Below, one piece after another: positions 29,075-36,668 of a stretch of 64,000 bases of DNA (its first letter is position 1; the number at the start of each line of letters is the position of its first letter). Both the position numbers and the translations under genes were made by a program. The DNA lies in assembly GCA_958296055.1 (NCBI GenBank), contig CATQHS010000001.1, forward strand, positions 1,190,277 through 1,254,276. The letters run 5' to 3'. The notes under the pieces are model-generated. The model saw nothing but the letters and a program-made list of their open reading frames with translations. It was not told the DNA's origin and did no database searches. The DNA is from an uncultured Acidimicrobiales bacterium (GTDB lineage: Bacteria; Actinomycetota; Acidimicrobiia; Acidimicrobiales; Aldehydirespiratoraceae).

Positions 29075-30040
29075 TTAGCGGTCGAAGTTGCCGACGTTGA
29101 CGACGGGGTTGGTGGGGCTGTCGCTGGCGATGACGGTCATCAGGTTCGACGCGAAGGAAGCCTTGCGCTCGGCGTCCAGGTGGATGGGCTCGTTCTCGTC
29201 GGACCCCTCTTCGAGACCTCTCACCGCCTCGCGCACCATCCACACCGCGCCCTCCACGATCTTGGCCCGGGCGGCCACGATGGCGGTGGCCTGCTGGCGG
29301 CGCAGCATGGCCTCGGCGATCTCGGGCGCGTAGGCCAAATCGGTGATGCGGGCCTCGAGGATTTCCACCCCGGCGTCGGCGGCTCGCTCCTGCAGCTCGT
29401 CCAAGAGATGCTCGTTGACCTCGCTGGTGTCGCCGATGAGGGTGGTCACGTCGTTTTCTTCGAAGGCGTCGTAGGGGTAACTGCGGGCGAGCTGGCGGAC
29501 CGCCGACTCGGACTGGGTGTGCACGTAGGACGTGAAGTCGTCCACCCCGAACACCGCCCGGGCGGTGTCCACCACCCGCCACACCACCACCGCGGCGATC
29601 TCGATGGGGTTGCCGCGGGCGTCGTTGACCTTGGAGGTGGGGGTGGTGAAGTTGCGCACCCGCCGCGACACCTTGCGGGTGAGGTACAGCGGGTTGGAGA
29701 TCCGCAGCCCGGGCGTCGAGTCGCTGCCCCGGTAGTCGCCGAACAGCATCAGCACGGCCGACTGGTTGGGCTGGATCATGTAGAAGCTGACGCTGACGAC
29801 GGCGCAGGCCAGCGCCAACAGGATGGCCAGCACTATCAGGGCCGGGATCCCAGCGGCCGGGCCGGCGATGAACAGCCCGACAGCGACCAGCAACCCGACT
29901 ACGTCGGCCACCAGCCACCCCAACCCGGCCGCCGACCGGCTCGGGTGCTCGGACATCTGCTCGACCGCCGCCTCGACGCCCTCAGCGGGGGCGGGGCTCT
30001 CGCCGCTCGGGCCCGCCGGCTCGGAACTCTGGTCCATCAC
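29075..30040 (-). CDS. SPFH (band 7/prohibitin) membrane protein
   Basis: A 321-residue protein: cytoplasmic acidic N-terminus, two hydrophobic segments at about 40-60 and 65-90, then an SPFH domain (FYMIQPNQSAVLMLFGDYRG, PLYLTRKVSRRVRNF, NPIEIAAVVVWRVVDTARAVFGVD, ARITDLAYAPEIAEAMLRRQQA), then a helical part. SPFH proteins organise membrane microdomains and tether proteases or secretion parts. TatA is 81 bases downstream; the pair could share a transcript but no functional tie is established. Confidence 0.9.
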   Translation of the reverse strand: MMDQSSEPAGPSGESPAPAEGVEAAVEQMSEHPSRSAAGLGWLVADVVGLLVAVGLFIAGPAAGIPALIVLAILLALACAVVSVSFYMIQPNQSAVLMLFGDYRGSDSTPGLRISNPLYLTRKVSRRVRNFTTPTSKVNDARGNPIEIAAVVVWRVVDTARAVFGVDDFTSYVHTQSESAVRQLARSYPYDAFEENDVTTLIGDTSEVNEHLLDELQERAADAGVEILEARITDLAYAPEIAEAMLRRQQATAIVAARAKIVEGAVWMVREAVRGLEEGSDENEPIHLDAERKASFASNLMTVIASDSPTNPVVNVGNFDR

Positions 30041-30120
30041 GGCCTCCTTGTGTCTTGGGGCTTGGCGTGTCTGGGCTTTTGAGGCTCCTGATCCTGGGCC
30101 GGTTCGAGGGCGGCGGGGAG

Positions 30121-30408
30121 TCAGGCGGTGACCGTCGACTGCTGCTCAGCGGCTCGGGCCTGGGCCCGCTGCCGGCGAATCCGGCGGCGCTCCCGCTCGC
30201 TCATGCCGCCCCAGATGCCGAACTTCTCGCCGTTGTCCAGCGCGTACTCCAGGCAGTCCTCGCGGACTACGCAGCCGCGGCACACCTCCTTGGCCTCGCG
30301 GGTGGACGCGCCCCGCTCCGGGAAGAAGAGGTCGGGGTCCACGCCGAGGCAATTGGCGTAGTCCTGCCAAGGTTTGTCTTCGAGCTTGTCGATCATCTGC
30401 AACGCCAT
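30121..30408 (-). CDS. WhiB-family Fe-S transcription factor (first copy)
   Basis: A 95-residue WhiB protein. The four cluster cysteines are C20, C43, C46 and C52 (ANCLG, VCRGC, DC), and GIWGGMSERERRRIRRQR is the turn plus basic DNA-contact region. WhiB proteins bind a [4Fe-4S] cluster and act with sigma factor, in development, redox or resistance. This one resembles the WhmD/WhiB2 group in length and layout, which controls septation, but that is a guess. GGAGG lies just before the ATG. A likely promoter lies at 30483-30511. Confidence 0.95.
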   Translation of the reverse strand: MALQMIDKLEDKPWQDYANCLGVDPDLFFPERGASTREAKEVCRGCVVREDCLEYALDNGEKFGIWGGMSERERRRIRRQRAQARAAEQQSTVTA

Positions 30409-30482
30409 GGGGGGCCTCCTCCCAGACGAACCGAACCGGAGCCCCGGGATGTCCCAAGGATCTGGCTCCGCCTGCTGCCACT

Positions 30483-30511
30483 GATGTAATTACACCACTG
30501 TCGTCTGACAA
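30483..30511 (-). promoter_or_regulatory. Probable promoter of whiB (first copy)
   Basis: On the minus strand TTGTCA (30506-30511) is separated by exactly 17 bases from TACATC (30483-30488), a fair sigma-A-type pair. It sits about 75 bases upstream of the WhiB ATG, leaving room for a 5' leader with a GGAGG ribosome site. Confidence 0.5.
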
Positions 30512-30538
30512 AGGCAACCCTCAGAGCAGAAAAAATTT

Positions 30539-30605
30539 CAGCGGCGGCCCCGGACCAGGCCGGGGGGGCCGCCCGGCCGTCTTCAGCGACGGCCCCGGAC
30601 CAGGC
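30539..30605. repeat. Direct repeat of the VWA gene 3' end
   Basis: The 22-base sequence at 30584-30605, which includes the stop and last six to seven codons of the VWA gene, is repeated at 30539-30560 with one mismatch (CAGCGGCGGCC against CAGCGACGGCC). The copies are 45 bases apart, the outer one lying in the intergenic space. Confidence 0.85.
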
Positions 30606-32667
30606 TGCGCTTGTGCTCGACGAAGTCGACCAGCACGTAGTCGCCCAGGTTCTGGTTGGTGGTGAAGAAGGCCCGGCCCCCGTTGAGCCGGGTGATCTGC
30701 TCCACGAAGTCGGTCAGGTAGGCGGTGGCGTCGAGCATGAACGTGTTGATGCGGATGCCGGCCCGGGTGCAGCGGGCCACCTCGGCCAGGGTCAACTCGA
30801 CCGTCTCTCGGGCGGGCGGGTAGCTGAAGAAGGGCCGGCCCGATCCGGTGACGTGGGCGGTCGGCTCGCCGTCGGTGATCATGATGATCTGCTTAGTGCC
30901 GGTCTGGGAGGCCAGCATGCGCCGGGCCAGCATGAAGCCGTGCTGCATATTGGTGCCGTACACGTAGTCCCAGGACACCTCGGGCAGCTTCTCGGGCCGC
31001 AGCTCCCGGGCCACCTCGCTGAAGGAAACCAGCCCCAGGTAGTCGCGGGGGTACTGGCCGGAGATGAGGGCGTGCAGGGCCATGGCCACCTTCTTGGCCG
31101 GCAGGAAGTTGTCCCTCATGGGCATGGACAGCGACAGGTCCAGCATCAGCACCGTGGCCGAGCGCACTTGGTGCTCGGTCCGCTCCACCTCGAAGTCGTC
31201 GGGGCGCAGCCTCACCGGGACCCCGGCGCCGGACCGGGCCACGGCGTTGCCGACGGTCCGCTGTATGTGCAGGTTGAACGGGTCGCCGTACTCGTATGGC
31301 TTGGTGGTGTAGGTGCGCTCGTGGCCGGCGCCGGCCTCGTGGATGGCGTGGCCGCCGATCCGGTCGGCCGACAGCTTGGCGAACAGATCCCTCAGCGCCC
31401 CCTGGCCAATCTTGCGAACGGCCCGGGGCGTGAGCTCGAAGCGGCCCTGACGGTTCTCGATCAGGCCGGCCTCCTCCAGCATCCGGGCCAGCGCGGCCAT
31501 CTGCTCCAGGCTCTCGGCCGCGTCGTCGCCGAGCAGCGCCCGGGCGGCGTCGACGTCCACCTCGGCCAGCGCGCCCGGACTGGTGGTTACCCGCAGCAGG
31601 TTCTCAAGCTGGTCGATGTCGCCCAGCTCGCCCATCAGATCTGCGGCCTCGGCGAAGTCGAGGGGGTCGGCGCCGGTGAAGTCCCAGCGCTGGTCCCAGC
31701 CCATCTGCGGGAACCGGTCTTGGAGGTTGCGGGTCAGCCGGTCGAACTGCCAGCGCAGGTCCATGTCCTCCAGCAACTGGTCGGACAGGGCCTGGAGCTG
31801 GGCCCGCTGCTCGGGGGTCATCGAGTTGAGCATGGCCTGGGCCCCGGCCATGCGCCGGGCCATCACCTCTAAGAGCTCGTCGAGAGTGCGGGGGTTCTCG
31901 GGGAAGAAGTCGCCGTAGCGGTCCATGAACCCGGCGAAGTCGGGCTCTTGGCCCCGGTCCCGCTGTTCGAGCATCCGGTTGAGCTCGGCCAGCATGTCCT
32001 TCATTCGCTGGGACTCGGCCGGGTTCATGCCGCTCACGTCGGACGCCATCCGGTCGACGAGCTGCTGCATGGTCTGCTGGCGGAGTCGGTCGATGAGGTC
32101 GGTGAAGCGCTGCCGGGCTTCGCCGCTCTCGAATTCGTAGCCGCTCAGCGCCTTGACCTGGCCGGCCAGATCGGGGGGGAGCATGTCGAGTTCGGCGTTC
32201 TTCATCGCGGCCGTTTCGGCCGCCGACTCGGTGTTCTTGGCCGTCGGCGTTTCGGCCACCGGCTCGGACCGGCGCTGGTCGGGCGAGGTCCAGGCCTCCT
32301 CGGCCAGTTCCTCCAAGGCCCGCCGCTCGGTGCGGACGATGTCGCGCAGCGACTCGGCTATGTCGTCGTACACGCCTCCCAAGTCGTAGCGGTCGAGCAG
32401 TTCCCGCCGACGCTCCCGCAGCTTTTCGAGCATTTCTCGGATACCGGTCAGGGGTCGGCCGAACCGGTCGCCGAGCCCCTCGTGCATCAGGCGCCGCAGG
32501 GCGCTGTCGATGTCGCCGTGGTACAGGAGGTCGTCGGCTAGTTCGTCGAAGACGCGGTCGGCGTCGAGGTCGGGTTCGGTCTGGGTGCCGTCCCAGCGCG
32601 AGTACGAGAACAGCGGCGGCTGGCGTCGGGGCCTGCGCCGGGCCCGGCCCCATCGGCGAAGCACCAT
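30583..32667 (-). CDS. VWA-domain protein, partner of an AAA ATPase
   Basis: A 694-residue protein. The N-terminal 450 residues are helical with charged segments (LADDLLYHGDIDSALRRL, ELLDRYDLGGVYDDIAESL). The C-terminal von Willebrand A domain has a MIDAS metal site: DLSLSM at about 515 (DxSxS), plus a downstream MITDGEPT. It matches the large VWA partner of MoxR/Mg-chelatase-like AAA ATPases, which together insert metals or fold protein complexes. The AAA gene is at 35070-36479 on the same strand, with two rightward genes in between. The repeat noted at the 3' end includes its stop. Confidence 0.9.
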   Translation of the reverse strand: MVLRRWGRARRRPRRQPPLFSYSRWDGTQTEPDLDADRVFDELADDLLYHGDIDSALRRLMHEGLGDRFGRPLTGIREMLEKLRERRRELLDRYDLGGVYDDIAESLRDIVRTERRALEELAEEAWTSPDQRRSEPVAETPTAKNTESAAETAAMKNAELDMLPPDLAGQVKALSGYEFESGEARQRFTDLIDRLRQQTMQQLVDRMASDVSGMNPAESQRMKDMLAELNRMLEQRDRGQEPDFAGFMDRYGDFFPENPRTLDELLEVMARRMAGAQAMLNSMTPEQRAQLQALSDQLLEDMDLRWQFDRLTRNLQDRFPQMGWDQRWDFTGADPLDFAEAADLMGELGDIDQLENLLRVTTSPGALAEVDVDAARALLGDDAAESLEQMAALARMLEEAGLIENRQGRFELTPRAVRKIGQGALRDLFAKLSADRIGGHAIHEAGAGHERTYTTKPYEYGDPFNLHIQRTVGNAVARSGAGVPVRLRPDDFEVERTEHQVRSATVLMLDLSLSMPMRDNFLPAKKVAMALHALISGQYPRDYLGLVSFSEVARELRPEKLPEVSWDYVYGTNMQHGFMLARRMLASQTGTKQIIMITDGEPTAHVTGSGRPFFSYPPARETVELTLAEVARCTRAGIRINTFMLDATAYLTDFVEQITRLNGGRAFFTTNQNLGDYVLVDFVEHKRSLVRGRR

Positions 32668-32782
32668 GATCCGACCCTACCCGGGCCGGCTTCGGGCTGA
32701 CCGCCGGGGGCGGGCGGGCGCAACCGGGCATCGCCAGGGGCCGGGCGGTGATGAGATGAGGTTGACTGTCACACCCCTCATT

Positions 32783-32795
32783 TACAGTTACTCCC
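32783..32795 (+). promoter_or_regulatory. Probable leaderless promoter of the HNH gene
   Basis: TACAGT (32783-32788) fits a TAnnnT -10 box and lies seven bases before the GTG at 32796, so the message should start at or next to the start codon. TTGACT at 32762-32767 is a good -35 sequence with a 15-base spacer, slightly short. No Shine-Dalgarno is visible before the GTG, which supports leaderless start. Confidence 0.5.
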
Positions 32796-34025
32796 GTGAA
32801 CAAACATCCATTGTGGTCTGCCGTGGGCAGGGTGGAAGCCGGGCTGGCGGGGCTGGACGCGGCGGGGCTGGACGATGTGCCGGTGCCAGAGTTGCGAGAT
32901 CTGGCCGCGGCCATGGGCCGGGCCCGCACCCGGATCGAGGCGCTGCTGGGCAGGATTGCCACTGGCGTCGACCGATCCGGCGGCGGCGATGGGGCTGCGG
33001 TGCTGCGGGACAGCGCCCGCATGTCGGGGCATCAGGCCCGCCGGGTGGCGAAGGTGGCCGAGCGCCTCAGTGAGATGCCCAACGCCGCGGCCGCCCTGGG
33101 GGCCGGGGCCATCACCTTGGAACACGCCGCCGCCTTGGTGGGAGCGGCCGAGCAGTGCGGGGCCGGGCTGGTCGACAACGACGCCGATCTGCTGGAAAGG
33201 GCTGGCCAGGCCAGCCCGGAGACGTTCGCGAGGCAGGCCCGGGACTTCGCGGCGCGGCAGTCGCCGGACCGGGGCGAAGCCCGGCTGGAGCACCAACGTC
33301 GGGCCCGCCGGGCCTCGGCCTTTATCGATCCCGAGACAGGCATGGGCCGGCTGGCCGCCGATTTCGACCCCGTCAGCCACAACCTCGTCACCCAGGCCAT
33401 CGACCACCGCACCGACGCCCTGTACCGGGCCGACGGCGGCCGCGACGGCCAACCCGACCGGGTTCGCACTAGCCGACAGCGCCGTGCCGACGCCCTCTTC
33501 GAGCTCATCACCGGTCGAGACGCCACCACCCGGGCCCCGCTGGTGAACGGGACCGGCAAAAACGGCAACGGGGCCGGGGCGGTCATCACCGCCGCCAACC
33601 AGTTGGTGGTCGTTGCCGACCTCGGCGTGATCGACGGCACCGATCCCGACGGGCGCTGCGAAGTCCTCGGAACCGGCCCCGTTCCGCCCGCGGTTCTGGC
33701 CCGACTCTCCCCCGACACCCGACTGGCCGGGATGATCTTCTCGGGCAACGGCCAGCCCCTGTGGCTGGGCCGCAGTCGAAGGCTGGCCAACGCACCCCAG
33801 CACCTGGCCGTAGCCGTGAGAGACCGGGGCTGTGTCGACTGCGGCGCGCCCATGCACCGCTGCGAGATCCACCATGTGAGGGAGTGGAGCAACGGCGGAA
33901 GCACCGACATCGGCAACCTGGCCGCCCTGTGCCACACCCACCACCGCCAACACCACGCCCTAACCACGGGTGGCCAGTCCAGAATTCGATCTGGCCGGGC
34001 CCGAGCCCGGGACGATCCTCCCTGA
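32796..34025 (+). CDS. DUF222/HNH endonuclease (13E12 repeat type)
   Basis: A 409-residue protein from GTG 32796. The helical DUF222 region occupies about residues 20-330 and the HNH end carries a metal-finger motif: RDRGCVDCGAPMHRCEIHHVREWSNGGSTDIGNLAALCHTHHRQHH, with CxxC, HH, N and CxxHH. This family is multicopy in actinobacteria, including the 13E12 proteins of Mycobacterium. The HNH site would nick or cut nucleic acid; biological role is unknown. It is rightward while both flanking AAA and VWA genes are leftward, so it looks inserted. I avoid claiming mobility: no terminal repeats are seen. Confidence 0.85.
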   Translation: MNKHPLWSAVGRVEAGLAGLDAAGLDDVPVPELRDLAAAMGRARTRIEALLGRIATGVDRSGGGDGAAVLRDSARMSGHQARRVAKVAERLSEMPNAAAALGAGAITLEHAAALVGAAEQCGAGLVDNDADLLERAGQASPETFARQARDFAARQSPDRGEARLEHQRRARRASAFIDPETGMGRLAADFDPVSHNLVTQAIDHRTDALYRADGGRDGQPDRVRTSRQRRADALFELITGRDATTRAPLVNGTGKNGNGAGAVITAANQLVVVADLGVIDGTDPDGRCEVLGTGPVPPAVLARLSPDTRLAGMIFSGNGQPLWLGRSRRLANAPQHLAVAVRDRGCVDCGAPMHRCEIHHVREWSNGGSTDIGNLAALCHTHHRQHHALTTGGQSRIRSGRARARDDPP

Positions 34026-34181
34026 CCCAGCCCGGAAGTCGGCACCGTCCGGCGATCCGAGACCGAGCGCACGGTCGAGCGGCCCGCCAACCGGCCGCAA
34101 ACCAGCAAGACCCGGCCAAACGCACCGGCCAGCTCCCAGCCTGACTTCGAGGGTCGGCACGGCCGGCGGTAGCTTGGGCGG

Positions 34182-35021
34182 ATGCCCATCAATCCCGACG
34201 CGGTCGGCGCGGTCGGCGAACCCGCCGAGGTGAGCTGGACCTCGGACCAGAGCATGCTGTACGCCTTGAGCGTGGGGGCCGGGGCCGCCGACCCCACCGG
34301 TTCGGAACTGGAGTTCACCACCGAGAACACAGCCGGCATCGCCCAGAGGGCCCTGCCCACCCAGGCATTGGTGATCAGCGGAGCCCGCGCTCCCGACTTC
34401 GGCGACTACGACCGGGCCGCCCTGCTCCACGGCGAGCAGCAGGTCCAGCTCCACCGGGAGCTGCCGGTCCAGGGCTCGGCTGTAGCCCGCAACCGGGTGG
34501 CCGCCATCTACGACAAGGGCAAGGCCGCGCTGGTGGTGCTGGAGATCAACGCCTCCGACGGCGACGGCGACCCCATGTGGACCAGCCGGGCCGGCCTGTT
34601 CATCTTCGGCGAGGGCGGCTGGGGCGGCGACCGGGGCCCGGCCGCCGCCTGGGAGCTGCCCGACCGGGCGCCCGACCACGTGGTGGGCTACGACACCCGG
34701 GCCGACCAGGCCCTGCTGTACCGGCTCAACGGCGACCGCAACCCTCTGCACTCCGACCCGTCGTTCGCGGCCCGGGCCGGTTTCGACACGCCAATCCTGC
34801 ACGGACTCTGCACCTTCGGGTTCACCGGCCGGGCCCTGCTGCACGCGTTGTGCGACGGCGACCCGGCCCGGTTCGGTTCCATGGGCGGGCGGTTCAAGGC
34901 GCCAGTGCTGCCCGGCCAGCGCCTCGACGTACAGATGTGGGCCGACGGCGACATCGCCCGGTTCCAAACCCGGGTCGGCGACCGAGTCGTCCTCGACGCC
35001 GGCACCTTCACCGCCCGCTGA
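34182..35021 (+). CDS. MaoC-type (R)-enoyl-CoA hydratase
   Basis: A 279-residue double-hotdog protein from ATG 34182. LYRLNGDRNPLHSDPSFAARAGFDTPILHGLCTFGFTGRAL is the MaoC hydratase-2 motif, with the catalytic Asp and His in NGDRNPLHSDP. The first 150 residues are a second, non-catalytic hotdog. It should add water to trans-2-enoyl-CoA in fatty acid or steroid breakdown. It stands alone here, divergent from the AAA gene that converges on it, and is 156 bases after the HNH gene. Confidence 0.92.
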   Translation: MPINPDAVGAVGEPAEVSWTSDQSMLYALSVGAGAADPTGSELEFTTENTAGIAQRALPTQALVISGARAPDFGDYDRAALLHGEQQVQLHRELPVQGSAVARNRVAAIYDKGKAALVVLEINASDGDGDPMWTSRAGLFIFGEGGWGGDRGPAAAWELPDRAPDHVVGYDTRADQALLYRLNGDRNPLHSDPSFAARAGFDTPILHGLCTFGFTGRALLHALCDGDPARFGSMGGRFKAPVLPGQRLDVQMWADGDIARFQTRVGDRVVLDAGTFTAR

Positions 35022-35069
35022 GCCCCACCGCCCACTAAAAGCTGGCGAGGGGATCGTCTCGCTGGGCGG

Positions 35070-36479
35070 TTACCGCCCGCTGAACTGGGCTCGGGTGCCG
35101 ATCCCGTCTTTGTTGAGCCGCTTGCCCAGGTGCAGGCCCTCCAGCACCAGCTCGATGGCCGAGGCCGCCATGGCCGGCGACTCCGAGCCCTCCTCGGAGG
35201 CCAGCAGGGCCCGCATCGGCTGGGCCAGGGCCGGGACCCGGCCCAGCAGCTCGGCGTAGGCCGCGTCGGTCACGTCCTCGCCCACGCTCACCACCAGATC
35301 GGACTCGAATGCATCGACCACCCCCCGGTGGGTGTCGGGCGGGACCCGGTTCCTGAACACGGCCAGCACCGCCTTGTCGATCAGCCTTCGGACGATCTCG
35401 ACCTCCCGGTCCTCGTCGAGAGACTCGATCTCGACCTTCCCCGACGTGGAAGCGCCGAGAGCCTCGAGGTCGGTGACCCGGGGCACGACGTGGTCGCCGC
35501 CGGCCCGCAGGGTGCGGCGCACGGCGTTGGCCACCAAGGTCTCGAAGTTGGAGATGCTCAGCCGCACCGAGACCCCCGACCGCTGGGAGACATGGGGGCT
35601 GGAGCGAGCCGCATGGGTCAGCTCGGCCACGATCTCGGTCATGAACGAGGGGACCACCACCGGCTGGCCGGCGACCGACACCGGATCGGCCTCTTGGTGG
35701 ACGATGGCGATCTCGGTGTCGACGTCGAGGGGGTAATGAGTGCGGATCTGGGCCCCGAACCGGTCCTTCAGCGGGGTGATGATGCGCCCCCGGTTGGTGT
35801 AGTCCTCCGGGTTGGCCGAGGCGACCAGCAAGACGTCCAGCGGCAGCCACACCTTGTAGCCGCGAATCTGGACGTCACGCTCCTCCAGCACGTTGAGCAG
35901 GCCCACCTGGATGCGTTCGGCCAGATCAGGCAGTTCGTTCAGGGCGAAGATCCCCCGGTTGGTCCGGGGCACCAAGCCGTAGTGGAGGGTCAACTCGTCG
36001 GACAGGTACCGCCCCTCGGCCACTTTGATCGGGTCGACCTCGCCGATCAAATCGGCGATGGAGGTGTCGGGGGTGGCCAGCTTCTCCCCGAAGCGGGCCC
36101 GGCGGTGGATCCAGGCCACCGGGGTGTCGTCGCCTCGCTCGGCCACCAGCCGCCGGGCCGCGGCCGACACCGGGTTATAGGGGTCGTCGTTGATCTCCGA
36201 GGTGGCCACGATCGGGGTCCACTCGTCGAGCAGGTCGGCCAGCCCCCGGATCATGCGGGTCTTGGCCTGGCCCCGCTCCCCCAAAAAGATCACGTCGTGG
36301 CCGGCCAGCAACGCGTTCTCCAACTGGGGCAGGACGGTGTTCTCGTAGCCGATGGCACCGTCCAGCAGCGGCCGCCCCACCCGAATCCGGGCCATGGCGT
36401 TGCGGCGCAGTTCCTCGCGGACCGGCATCGACTCCCAGCCGCTGGCCCTCAGCTTGCCCAGGGTGTCCGGCCGCGGCAT
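35070..36479 (-). CDS. AAA ATPase (MoxR/Mg-chelatase type)
   Basis: A 469-residue AAA protein. The P-loop is an unusual FLGERGQAKTRMIRGL (GERGQAKT), as in the ChlI-related group where AKT stands for GKT. Walker B and neighbours are in RGIFALNELPDL, followed by the sensor-type VLLVASANPEDYTNRGRIITPLKDRFG. It is the partner of the VWA protein encoded at 30583-32667: AAA and VWA proteins of this kind act together to fold or activate other proteins. The intervening HNH and MaoC genes run the other way. Confidence 0.9.
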   Translation of the reverse strand: MPRPDTLGKLRASGWESMPVREELRRNAMARIRVGRPLLDGAIGYENTVLPQLENALLAGHDVIFLGERGQAKTRMIRGLADLLDEWTPIVATSEINDDPYNPVSAAARRLVAERGDDTPVAWIHRRARFGEKLATPDTSIADLIGEVDPIKVAEGRYLSDELTLHYGLVPRTNRGIFALNELPDLAERIQVGLLNVLEERDVQIRGYKVWLPLDVLLVASANPEDYTNRGRIITPLKDRFGAQIRTHYPLDVDTEIAIVHQEADPVSVAGQPVVVPSFMTEIVAELTHAARSSPHVSQRSGVSVRLSISNFETLVANAVRRTLRAGGDHVVPRVTDLEALGASTSGKVEIESLDEDREVEIVRRLIDKAVLAVFRNRVPPDTHRGVVDAFESDLVVSVGEDVTDAAYAELLGRVPALAQPMRALLASEEGSESPAMAASAIELVLEGLHLGKRLNKDGIGTRAQFSGR

Positions 36480-36508
36480 GACTCGACCCTACCGGCGCGA
36501 GCCCGGCC

Positions 36509-36601
36509 GCCGACCGGCCCCGCCGTCCGGTCCCGCACTGAAACCGCCCGCCGACCGGCCGCGCCGACCGGCCCCACCCCAAACCCGGCCGCCGACCGGC
36601 C
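36509..36601. repeat. Four direct copies of GCCGACCGGCC
   Basis: The 11-mer GCCGACCGGCC occurs at 36509-36519, 36550-36560, 36563-36573 and 36591-36601, in the 189-base gap between the divergent AAA and GH2 genes. Spacing is uneven (41, 13 and 28 bases). It may be a regulator site cluster, or a by-product of slippage in GC-rich DNA. Confidence 0.7.
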
Positions 36602-36668
36602 ACTAGCCAGCCGCGCGGCCTGGCCCCACACCCAAAGCGGTGTCGGGGCGGCGAAGTACCGTTCACGG

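Noticed and set aside
36509-36601. Possible CRISPR-like array
   Set aside because: The repeats are only 11 bases, with uneven 2- to 30-base gaps and no spacers of constant length; no cas genes nearby.
35130-36668. Upstream extension of the GH2 frame on the plus strand
   Set aside because: It runs antisense through the AAA ATPase gene; the recognisable GH2 N-terminus begins at the ATG 36669.
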